Below, one piece after another: positions 1 through 8,400 of a stretch of 64,000 bases of DNA. This stretch comes from Fibrobacteria bacterium (GTDB lineage: Bacteria; Fibrobacterota; Fibrobacteria; UBA5070). The translations under genes and the position numbers were made by a program. Numbering within the stretch: the first letter of the stretch is position 1; each line of letters opens with the position of its first letter. The DNA lies in NCBI GenBank assembly GCA_020633825.1, contig JACKCV010000005.1:62001-126000 (forward strand), written 5' to 3'. Under the pieces are notes generated by a model, which was not told where the DNA came from, searched no databases, and saw only the letters and a program-made list of their open reading frames with translations.

Positions 1-827
1 CAAAGTTCAAGAACGTCGTCAGTCCGTACCTGATCCTTTCCATCGTGCCCATCGGTTGGGCGATCCTCCATGCCGACCCGATGTCGGGGGGGATGTTTCT
101 CCCCAAAGGGGAGGGTTTCTACCAGGAGTACCTGCGCCCCGTCCTCCTGTACCTGGCCACCGGCAGGGTTCTCATCACCTATTGGTTCATTCCGTTTTCG
201 GTGTTGGTGTACCTGATGGCTCCGCTGCACCGCAAATTCCTCACGCAGTCGGGGAAGGTCCAGGCGGGATGGATCGTGCTGGCCAGTGTGCTGGCTCTGT
301 ACGTGCAACGTCCACTGGAGAACATCGATCCGCTGCAGTCCCTGGCGTACTTCATGCCATCGTACCTGATCGGGATGGTGGCGTCCCAGCAGCGGGAATG
401 GATCCTGGGGAAATTTCGGGGACGCGAATTCTGGATCCTCCTGCCGGTGGTGGGCCTGGCGATCCTGGAAGCTTGGCAGAGGAACGGATACGGGAACTAC
501 CACAAACCCGCCTTCGACTTTGGACTGATCGACCTGATGTTCTTCCAGAAGACCGCTTTGTGTTTCTTCTTCATGGTCTTCCTGGATCGATTCGAATCGG
601 TGCATTCCCGGGTGGTGGGTTTCTTCGCCGAAACGAGTTTCGCGCTGTTCTTCATCCACCCCTATGTCCTGTGGATTTGCGAGATCCACGGAGTGCGCTA
701 CGCCGACGCCCACGCTTCGCTGGTCTACCCCTTGGTGGTAGGTGCGATCATCGGAGCCTCCATGGTCCCGATCCTCCTGGTGAAATTCGCGATGGGCAAG
801 CGGAGTCGCTACGTGGTCGGCTGGTGA
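1..827 (+). CDS. Acyltransferase-3-like integral membrane protein (5' end outside window)
   Basis: The reading frame is open from base 3 and ends with TGA at 827, so this is the C-terminal part of a longer protein. It contains about seven hydrophobic segments (for example around ITYWFIPFSVLVYLMAP, REFWILLPVVGLAILEAW, TALCFFFMVFLDRF and SFALFFIHPYVLW). The last of these, with F-x-E-T-S-F-A-L-F-F-I-H-P, is typical of the C-terminal half of the acyltransferase-3 family, inner-membrane enzymes that O-acylate surface sugars. The catalytic His/Arg region of the family would lie upstream of the window, so it cannot be checked. Substrate unknown. A strong hairpin follows the stop. Confidence 0.7.
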   Translation, partial: KFKNVVSPYLILSIVPIGWAILHADPMSGGMFLPKGEGFYQEYLRPVLLYLATGRVLITYWFIPFSVLVYLMAPLHRKFLTQSGKVQAGWIVLASVLALYVQRPLENIDPLQSLAYFMPSYLIGMVASQQREWILGKFRGREFWILLPVVGLAILEAWQRNGYGNYHKPAFDFGLIDLMFFQKTALCFFFMVFLDRFESVHSRVVGFFAETSFALFFIHPYVLWICEIHGVRYADAHASLVYPLVVGAIIGASMVPILLVKFAMGKRSRYVVGW

Positions 828-896
828 CAGCCGTCTCGTCGTTGAATCCCTGCGACGGAGGAATTGCCCGAGGGGAGCAAAAACCCGGGAGCGTCA

Positions 897-956
897 GGAC
901 CGAACCCGGGCCCCGACTGCGCGAGTCGGGAAGACGGAGCTTCGGTCCTTTCGTTT
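897..956 (+). terminator. Nested hairpin, probable terminator after the acyltransferase
   Basis: GGACCGAA (897-904) pairs perfectly with TTCGGTCC (941-948), and inside it CCCGACT (912-918) pairs with AGTCGGG (924-930) around a GCGCG loop. A short T-rich stretch follows. It lies about 70 bases after the acyltransferase stop and before the next start, as expected for an intrinsic terminator, although the T tract is weak. Confidence 0.45.
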
Positions 957-1013
957 GACAGGCTCCTCAGGGAAAGGGATCCTTGGGAAGCCACCCGCAT
1001 CGAAAGGTCCCAG

Positions 1014-1445
1014 ATGTCGTTTTCCCTTTCCAACACGTTCCTGGGCATCGGGATCGATCCCGCCTGGGGAGGTCTCGCGGTGGGTGCCCTCCTGGGTTGG
1101 GTCGCGTGTCGACTCCGTTCACCCGGTGGAGGCCCGCAGATCACCGATTCCCACCTGGCGACCGAGACTCCTCGCATCGTCCCCTCGTCGCGTCCCCGGC
1201 ACGAGCAGGAGTCCATGGATGCCGGATTCAGCGCATCGCTTGGAACGCGAACGGTGGTGAATCGATTGGTTTTGAATGTCGGGGGCTCTGAAATCGACTT
1301 GCCCGAGAAGGAGGTGGAACAATTCCGCGAAGCGTTGCGGAGCGGCGAAAAGATCCGGGCTATCAAGATCCTGCGAGAGGCGACGGGCTTGGGGCTCAAG
1401 GAAGCCAAGGACGTGGTCGACGCGCTCGATGGCGTCTCGATCTGA
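1014..1445 (+). CDS. Membrane-anchored protein with ribosomal L7/L12 C-terminal-like domain
   Basis: A 143-residue protein. An N-terminal hydrophobic stretch (about residues 13-29, WGGLAVGALLGWVACRL) is followed by a polar linker and then a C-terminal module of about 60 residues containing ATGLGLKEAKDVVDAL. This is the hallmark of the ribosomal protein L7/L12 C-terminal domain, which contacts GTPase factors in the ribosome. This is not the ribosomal protein itself: the N-terminal dimerisation domain is replaced by a membrane anchor. I chose the ATG at 1014, just before the hydrophobic anchor, with a weak GAAAGG upstream. A TTG at 864 is in frame but has its Shine-Dalgarno-like GGAGGA directly against the start and lies before the terminator-like hairpin. 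Function unknown; such stand-alone domains recur in bacteria. Confidence 0.6.
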   Translation: MSFSLSNTFLGIGIDPAWGGLAVGALLGWVACRLRSPGGGPQITDSHLATETPRIVPSSRPRHEQESMDAGFSASLGTRTVVNRLVLNVGGSEIDLPEKEVEQFREALRSGEKIRAIKILREATGLGLKEAKDVVDALDGVSI

Positions 1446-1668
1446 GCCGACGGTTGTGGCATTCCTCGAGGGGATTCCGACCTCCTAAAGGGAGCGGAAT
1501 CGCTGAAACCGAGGGGAGCCCCGGCGGGAAATGCGAACCCTCCGGGACGGGTGTTGTCCAGGGGTGTGAACCCGAGGAGGAAAGGGGTTGCCCGGTCGAT
1601 CTTGGATGTGGGATACTGGAGCCGGATGTCGGTTTCTGTTCGATCCCATTCACCTGGAGAGGTCCGCC

Positions 1669-2115
1669 ATGATCCTTCGAACCCTGGTCGCGTTCGTGAT
1701 GTGCTTCGGAATGGTCGTTTCCGCCGCTGAAACCACCGAGAAGGAGAAAGCGGTCGCGCTGGTGGCCAAGGCCGCCGATCTGATGACCAAGGAAGGGCGG
1801 GAGAAGGCCCTGACAGAAATCAGCAAAGCCGACGGTCCGTTCGTGGCGGGCGAACTCTACGTGTTCGCCTACGACCTCGAAGGGGTCATCGTGGCGCATC
1901 CCAAGAACTCCAAGCTGATCGGGAAGAACATGCTCAAGGTCCCCGATGTCGATGGCAAGATGTTCCGCGAGGAGATCGTGGAGCTGGCCAAGACCAAAGG
2001 CACGGGATGGGTGGACTACAAGTACAAGAACGCCACTTCGGGGAAGGTGGAGGAGAAGACGACCTGGATCCGCAAGGTGGGTGACGTCGTGCTGTGCTGC
2101 GGCGTGTATCGCTAG
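1669..2115 (+). CDS. Exported single Cache-domain sensor protein
   Basis: A 148-residue protein with a signal peptide (MILRTLVAFVMCFGMVVSAA). The mature part has the pattern of a single Cache_2-type ligand-binding domain: a long helix with A-x-x-L-V-A-K-A-A-D-L, then YVFAYDLEGVIVAHP, a G-K-N-M-L segment, a helix, and a GTGWVDYKY strand pair ending in a final CGVYR. The start is the ATG at 1669 after GGAGAGGT. It ends 12 bases before a chemoreceptor gene on the same strand, so the two probably form an operon. A likely role is to bind a small molecule in the periplasm and signal through the receptor; that partnership is inferred from position only. Confidence 0.75.
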   Translation: MILRTLVAFVMCFGMVVSAAETTEKEKAVALVAKAADLMTKEGREKALTEISKADGPFVAGELYVFAYDLEGVIVAHPKNSKLIGKNMLKVPDVDGKMFREEIVELAKTKGTGWVDYKYKNATSGKVEEKTTWIRKVGDVVLCCGVYR

Positions 2116-2127
2116 GAGGGGGTTCCC

Positions 2128-3804
2128 TTGCTCGAACGTGTCCGTCATTGGCCCCTGCGTTGGAAGCTGCGGGTCGTTCCGTTGGTTGCCGTGGTCCTGC
2201 TCTTCGGAGCGGGCGGGGGCACCTTCTTCTTCGGGGGAAAGCTCCGGGACAACCAGGCCGAGATCCGCCGCACCCTCGAGGCGCACCTGGTGGACATCGG
2301 GGTGCGACAGGATCTGGAACGCTCGCAAGGAGCCCTGTGGCAGGCGTTGGTGTGCGGGGCGAACTCGTGCAGCCAGGAGCGGTTCGATTCCATCGCGGCC
2401 ACGGCGCTCCACGGAATGGATTCGATCTCGCAGCGATTGGAGAAGCGTGCCACGCGCGATGACGACGAACGAACCTTGATCGACAGTCTCCGGGCTTCGT
2501 CGGAACGATTCCGCACCTCCATCGCCGAGGTGCTCGACATGGCCTCGGTCGACGCCTCGACCGCCTCCACCATGACCGCGCCGTGCGAGGAGGCTTTGTT
2601 GAATTCCCTGGGACGGGTCGCCGAACTCGCCAGCCTGGCCAACCGCCGGATGCGACGCATCGAGCAAGGGTCGCTGTGGATGGAATGGATGATGGCCGGA
2701 TCGGCGTTGATGGCGATGCTGTTTTCGATCGTGTCTGTGCTGGTGCTGTCGAGGTGGATCGGCGCGTTGTTGTCGCGTCCCCTCCAGGCCATCACGGGAT
2801 TGGCCCATCGACTGGCCGGAGGAGACTTGGCGACCCCTTCGGGAGTGGATCAGTCCGACGAGATCGGCCAGGTGGCGAAGGCCATGGACACGACCATGCA
2901 GGACCTCCGGGTGCTCATCGGGGGGGTGGTGCAATCGGCCCAGGCCTTGCGCCGGGACTCGAATTCGATGGCCTCGGCCGTCTCGTCGACACGGTCCCTC
3001 ACCTTGGAGGTGGGGCAAGGTCTGCAACGCCTGGCGCACGAGGCCTCCGAAACCCATGTCTCGGCCACGGGTGTGCTGGAAGGCGCGGGATCCATCAGCC
3101 GCGACGTGGCGGGGATCAGCGAATCGATCGCGACGTTGTCGGATTCCATCGCGCAGGTCGCGGGGGAGTGCCGTTCGGAGCTGGTCCAGGCCGAATCGGC
3201 GCGCGAGAGTGCGCGATCGACCACCGAGGCCATGGAGACCTTGCGAACCAGTGCGCAGGGCGTGGGGGAACTGCTCGAGACCATCCACTCCATCATGGAC
3301 CAGACCAAGCTGCTGGCCCTGAACGCCACCATCGAGGCGGCGCGGGCGGGGGAGTACGGCAAGGGCTTCGCCGTGGTGGCCCAGGAAGTGAAGCAGCTCG
3401 CGGGCAACACGGGCGAGGTCACGCGCCAGATCGATCTGCGCATGGAGGACATGCTACAGATTCTGTCGAAGGTCGAGCGGGTTTCCGACGAGACGGCCCT
3501 CTCCACCGACCGCATCCACGCCTCGAGCACGAACATCGCCCATGCGACGGAGAACCACGCCCAGGTGGTGGCGGAGGTGGCGCGCCTGGTGGAGGGAACC
3601 AGCCGGGAAGCCCGCCGCGTGGCGAGCCTGGCCGAACGGCTGAAGGATCTGGCCGCGGGGATCGACCGCCGTTCCAAGGAACTCGTGACGGAATCCGACC
3701 GAGGGGAGCACGCCTCGAACACCCTGGAAGCGGTGTCGGGGGAGCTGGAACGATCGGCCTCGGGCCTCCAGGAACTGGTGGGGAGGTTCCGGTTGGGGGG
3801 GTGA
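2128..3804 (+). CDS. Methyl-accepting chemotaxis protein
   Basis: A 558-residue chemoreceptor starting at TTG 2128 after a strong AGGAGGGGG. TM1 (about residues 14-34) and TM2 (about 188-213) bracket a helical periplasmic region. A HAMP domain follows (P-L-Q-A-I-T-G-L-A-H-R-L-A-G-G-D-L), then a long coiled-coil signalling domain. The kinase-contact hairpin is unmistakable: LLALNATIEAARAGEYGKG then FAVVAQEVKQLA. No CheR-binding pentapeptide is visible at the C-terminus. It would relay periplasmic signals to CheA/CheW, which are not in this window. The gene directly upstream encodes a free Cache protein. Confidence 0.92.
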   Translation: MLERVRHWPLRWKLRVVPLVAVVLLFGAGGGTFFFGGKLRDNQAEIRRTLEAHLVDIGVRQDLERSQGALWQALVCGANSCSQERFDSIAATALHGMDSISQRLEKRATRDDDERTLIDSLRASSERFRTSIAEVLDMASVDASTASTMTAPCEEALLNSLGRVAELASLANRRMRRIEQGSLWMEWMMAGSALMAMLFSIVSVLVLSRWIGALLSRPLQAITGLAHRLAGGDLATPSGVDQSDEIGQVAKAMDTTMQDLRVLIGGVVQSAQALRRDSNSMASAVSSTRSLTLEVGQGLQRLAHEASETHVSATGVLEGAGSISRDVAGISESIATLSDSIAQVAGECRSELVQAESARESARSTTEAMETLRTSAQGVGELLETIHSIMDQTKLLALNATIEAARAGEYGKGFAVVAQEVKQLAGNTGEVTRQIDLRMEDMLQILSKVERVSDETALSTDRIHASSTNIAHATENHAQVVAEVARLVEGTSREARRVASLAERLKDLAAGIDRRSKELVTESDRGEHASNTLEAVSGELERSASGLQELVGRFRLGG

Positions 3805-3898
3805 GGGGACTGGGGCTTGAGTTGTTCTCGAACCCACGTTCGATTCTAGATGCCAGTTGGCGACGTTTGGATTTCCGAATGTCCATATCCTTCGCGGA

Positions 3899-4573
3899 AT
3901 GAAACTCCTTTCCCTTTCCTCCGTCCTCGGTGCGCTCGCCCTCGCGACGTCCAACACGGAAGCGATGACCTTCTCGGAAATCTCCCGCAGACAGCAGGCG
4001 GTTCGCATCCCGGACACATCGGAATACAACATGGTGACCACGATGGAATCCGGTTCCCGCAGGATGAGTACTTCCGCCCATGTGATTCGTTGCGGCGACT
4101 CCCTGCAGTGGATGGAAATGCAAACGGATGGTCGGAAATGGCGCGTGGTCCGCAACCGCGGAAGAACCTGGCTGAAGGATCTCCAGTCGGGAAGCATCCA
4201 TACCCAGGGTGCGACAGGAATAGGATTAGGCGAGACCATGCCTGGGCGCTTCGATTCCTCCGAGTGGGCAAATCCTGTCCAGATGCCATCCGGGAATTGG
4301 TCCTTGGAGAGACTTCAGCCAAAGGGAGACCTTGTCCGGGAATTCCTGGAGGTTTCGGATTCCGATGCCAGCATCGTTGGAATATCCCGAATCGGGAAAG
4401 CTGGGGACACCACCGAAATCCGGCTGCAACGTGGCGTATCCGACGGGCGTTCCGTTCCGATCCTGACCCAGGTGAGGACGAGGACGCCACAGGGATCCGC
4501 CAGCATCGGAATCGAATATTCGAAGTGGACGTTCCCGAATTCCCTCCCTGAATCATTGTTCGCCTCGCCCTGA
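3899..4573 (+). CDS. Exported protein, possible LolA-like fold, function unknown
   Basis: About 224 residues starting at ATG 3899, which gives a signal peptide (MKLLSLSSVLGALALATSNTEA). A longer in-frame start at 3857 would bury the signal peptide. The mature protein is short on motifs. Its alternating strands and its end (E-Y-S-K-W-T-F-P-N-S-L-P-E-S-L-F) resemble the C-terminal pattern of LolA-like outer-membrane lipoprotein carrier-type proteins, but the match is weak. It stands alone between the chemoreceptor and the giant lipase-like gene. Confidence 0.55.
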   Translation: MKLLSLSSVLGALALATSNTEAMTFSEISRRQQAVRIPDTSEYNMVTTMESGSRRMSTSAHVIRCGDSLQWMEMQTDGRKWRVVRNRGRTWLKDLQSGSIHTQGATGIGLGETMPGRFDSSEWANPVQMPSGNWSLERLQPKGDLVREFLEVSDSDASIVGISRIGKAGDTTEIRLQRGVSDGRSVPILTQVRTRTPQGSASIGIEYSKWTFPNSLPESLFASP

Positions 4574-4709
4574 GGGCGATTCCCGGGAAGAAACCGAAGT
4601 CCCGGGGAAAAACCACCTCCATCAATTTCCCGCAATATCGTCGCAGAGCGGTCCCCGAACGGAGGCTTCCGTCGAGCCGTGACGCTCGGTTCCACCAATG
4701 GAGAGCTCC

Positions 4710-5438
4710 ATGTTGTTTCCCGCGCGCGTCCTGTCGTTGGCGCTTCTGATCGTGGCTGCCGGATGGGCTTCCCCACGACCGATGGAGCCGGCCTCACGGA
4801 CCTTGTTCGTATTCGTCCACGGAATCAACCCGAAATGTTCGGGGGCGCTTGAAAACGATTTCGACTCGGATCTGGATCCCGCGTTGTCCTGCGAAGGGAA
4901 GGATGACAAGAAGAATGGTCCGTACTGCGTGGATCGGAACGAAATCCTCGGAAGAGCGGGTCAGGTATGGGTGAAGGACCTGGACGGAATGCCGAGCGAC
5001 GATGCGCTGTTCTGCTTCCTGGACGGATCCCTTTTCGAAGATGGTCAATATTCGCTTCGGTCCTTCTCCGATCCAGGGCGTTCCCCTGTGATGCTGAGGA
5101 ATGAATTGGGAAAGCGGGATTGGGAGGAGGCCACCAGGCTCAGGAAGGTCGATGGCGGTGTCTTCCAGAATCGGGAAGGAGATCCGGTCCTCGATCTGGA
5201 GCCGGGTGAACCTGTCATGCTTCGATCGCATGTGGTCGAGTCGATGGTTCGATTCGCCACGACTCGACGAGACCGCGCGGAGGCGAAGGATCCGGAAAGG
5301 AGGACGGAATTCGAGCGAACTCTCCTGGAGCTTCATCCGGCGGGCGAGGAAATTGAAGACCTGCATTCCTTGTTCGCCGCAGCCCCCGATTCGATGCCGA
5401 GCAGAGTCGTCGTTTTTGCGCATAGCATGGGGGCCTGA
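4710..5438 (+). CDS. N-terminal part of giant lipase-like exported protein (frame broken at nucleophile elbow)
   Basis: Signal peptide (MLFPARVLSLALLIVAAGWA) followed by the start of an alpha/beta-hydrolase fold: LFVFVHGINPKCSG (the strand and H-G of the oxyanion region) and, at the very end, VVVFAHSMG. I prefer ATG 4710, preceded by GGAGAG, over the in-frame ATG 4698. The frame stops at TGA 5436-5438 exactly where the lipase motif G/A-H-S-M-G-G should continue. The next frame resumes at once with G-L-S-T-R-E-Y-L-M. One extra G in the 5-G run at 5429-5433 would join both into one protein of about 3,530 residues. So this is either a frameshifted gene, a phase-off allele or a sequencing error. 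Confidence 0.75.
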   Translation: MLFPARVLSLALLIVAAGWASPRPMEPASRTLFVFVHGINPKCSGALENDFDSDLDPALSCEGKDDKKNGPYCVDRNEILGRAGQVWVKDLDGMPSDDALFCFLDGSLFEDGQYSLRSFSDPGRSPVMLRNELGKRDWEEATRLRKVDGGVFQNREGDPVLDLEPGEPVMLRSHVVESMVRFATTRRDRAEAKDPERRTEFERTLLELHPAGEEIEDLHSLFAAAPDSMPSRVVVFAHSMGA

Positions 5439-5455
5439 GTACTCGGGAGTACCTC

Positions 5456-8400
5456 ATGTCGGATGTCTACAACGACGACGTCGACAAGGTGGTGACCTTC
5501 GACAGTCCTCACAAGGGATCCTGGGTCGCCCACTACAACAAGGGGGGGATGAATGACCCGGGTGCTTCGCTGGTCTCGGATGGCGCCAAGATCGTCACCG
5601 GATTGTCCCTGCTCTCGGCCCAAAACCCAGGATGGAACCTCCCGGGGATGCTCCTGCTCCTGTCGGGAGGCGCGGGATGGACTTCCGCCACCTTCGAAAA
5701 TTTCGGTGGTTGGATCGGGAACCGGTTCCAAGGGGACGAACCGGCGAACGCCTATCTGACTCCCTACACCGAGATCGGGGATCGTAGCGATGGAGATCTG
5801 AAGGTCCTCAACGAAAAGCGGGAGATGCCCTGCGAACGGGATGGTTGCCGACCTCCGGTTTTTGTCCGATATGGCGTGGATGGAGTCCTCGCGCCCGACA
5901 ATCCCGACAAGATCCTCGGGAATTCGGGCCTGTCCTACGTCGCTCCCACGGAAATGCTGGCGATGATGCAGGCGGGGATCATGGCTTTCGAAAGGGACTG
6001 GCCGGAGGAGCTTGGCGTAGGCCGACGGATGTATCTGGCCTGGATGGCGGAGCTTTATGCGCAGGGTGGTTGGAACTACACCCAGCACGGATCGCTCATG
6101 GTTCCCAGGAATTCCTCCACGGGATCCGGTGTTCCCTTCCTGGATCGCTCCGATGTATCTCCTCGATCCCCCCGGGTCTGGGGCCAGGACGGAAGCTTGG
6201 GATGGGAACTGCTGGGATCGGCCGGGGACATCTCGAGTCTGCTGGGTGGAACGCTCCTGACTTTCGACGCCTTGGATGCCTTGTCGATGGCCGACCCGAT
6301 AACCGGAAAGAGTCTGGCGTTGACGAAATTGGCCGCGGGGGCGGGATTGATCGGGCTCGGGGCCTCGATCGATTTCGGTTTGTACAGCCTGGCCTACGCA
6401 TCCAGCCACAATCTGACGGTCTGGGAGAGTGCGAACAATTCGGTTCCCATCGAGATTCCGCGGGCGAACGGATCTACGGTGACCAGAAGTGTGAAACGGA
6501 TCGAGGACGATTTGTACGAAGCGCCTTTCGTCCAAATCGTATCCTCGGAGGCTACCCCCAAAGGGGATGGAAGCCCCACGGATGGGAAAAACTCGAAAGT
6601 TCGTTTGCATTTGAATTCCGGAGGAACCTTCGAGCCGCTTCTTCCCGAGGCGGAAGGAGTCGTGATCGATCTGGAAGATATCGATCCCATCGAATATTCG
6701 CGCCCGGGGTGGGAGGAGAGATGGGGAGTGCGCACGGAAACCCAGGTGCCCGACCACCAAGGCGCCGGAACCACGATCCGGAAGGTGGTCCGACGCAGTC
6801 TTCCTCTGGAACTGCTGACGACGAGAGACATCCTTTCCATGGACCTGCAGATCGATGATCTCCGTCCGGACTTGATGGAGCAAATGTCGATCTCTGTGAA
6901 TTGGGGACTCCAAGGGGTGGTTTGGGATCGCCAGGAAGACGGGACCTACGCGGTGACCGTGTTGAGAAATGGTCAGATCGATGGCAACAGACCCGTCCGG
7001 AGAGGAGTTCCCAATCCCGTCGATGCGTTCGGCCGGTGGCACGTGGATCTGTCGGAGTGGCTCTCGCGGCCCATTCTGCGAGACGGTCAAAACCTCCTCG
7101 CCATTTCGACGGTGAACCACGTTGGAAAGGCGTCGGTGCAACGTCAGTACATCACCTGGCAGGCGACTCCTCCGGTATTGGACCTGGCGTTCCCCCAGCC
7201 GTGGGAGGTGGTTTCGAATCCTTCGCTGCTCGTGGACGCACGGGCATCGTTCCTTTCGTACACCCGGATGCAATTCGATCCGACCAAGACCGGCTGGAAG
7301 CTGGAAGAAGGCGACCCCCTGTTGCGCGCACCTTCGGAGCAGGGGTACCAGGGAATCTCCGGGCTGGAAAGCAGTGGGGGAACATTCCGTCTGCTTCAAT
7401 CCGCAGGGGGAGGACAAAACCTGCAGGAAGGTCCAATGTCGCTTTCGTTCCGCCTCGGGACCCACCTGGTGACAAATCCTTCCGCAGTGACCGTTTCCTA
7501 CCGCAGGATCCCCTTCCTCCTGGATCGGAGCCCTCCCCGATTGTCCTTGGGGCCGTTGGATCCCGTGCCGGAATCCGGACAGGACTTCATGATTCCCTTG
7601 CATTGGAACGATCTACCTGCCGAAGCGGAGGGTTCGTTGCAGTTGGTGAGAGGGCTGGTGCGGGATGCCAGCGGCGCACCTGTACGCTGGTTGGATCCCT
7701 TGCCCGTGGCGCATGGGGGACGGGCGATCTTGACTTGGGATTCCCGCGACCATCGCGGGGACCTGGTGTCGGATGGCGTGTATCGAATCGAAGTCGAGGC
7801 GATGGACTTGGCCATCCCGGATGCACCCACCAGGGACCGGGTCCGTGCCCTCCGTTCCGAATTGCGCGAGAAGCGGAGTTGGGGAGCGAGTGCACGTGCG
7901 GAATGGCAGGATCTTCGTTCAAGGGCCGACCTCAACTGGTCCTCGGTGTCGGCCGAATTGGTCGTGGATCGAACCCCTCCCGAACTGGAGCTGGACCCCT
8001 TGCCCGTCCGGCCGGTGGCGGAAATGACCCTCTTCCAAGCGACGGGGAGTCTCCGCGATAGGGGAGCAGTCAGGATGGGCAAGCCGATTCAGTTGCGCGT
8101 GCTTTTCCAACCCGATGGGCCGTCGGTGCAGCCAATCCACGAGGTCTCGGGGGCATTCCTCCCGGGTGGGGGCTCGAACCCGCAGGAGGATCGGTTCGTT
8201 TTGGGGGAACAATCGGCGGGAGGCGGGCGTCTTCCGGACGGTTCCTGGCGAGTCTCGATGATCGCTCAGGATGCCAACGGCAACAGCGTCCGGAAGGATC
8301 TGGAGGGAGTCCTCGTGGTGGATCGAGAGCCACCTACGGTGAGTTCCGTGATGACCGATCATCTGGTGGTGTCGAGCCGATCGATTCCCGATGGTCGGGT

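Noticed and set aside
864..1013. Longer N-terminus of the L7/L12-like protein from TTG 864
   Set aside because: The extension crosses the terminator-like hairpin, has no usable ribosome-binding spacing and would place the membrane anchor internally.
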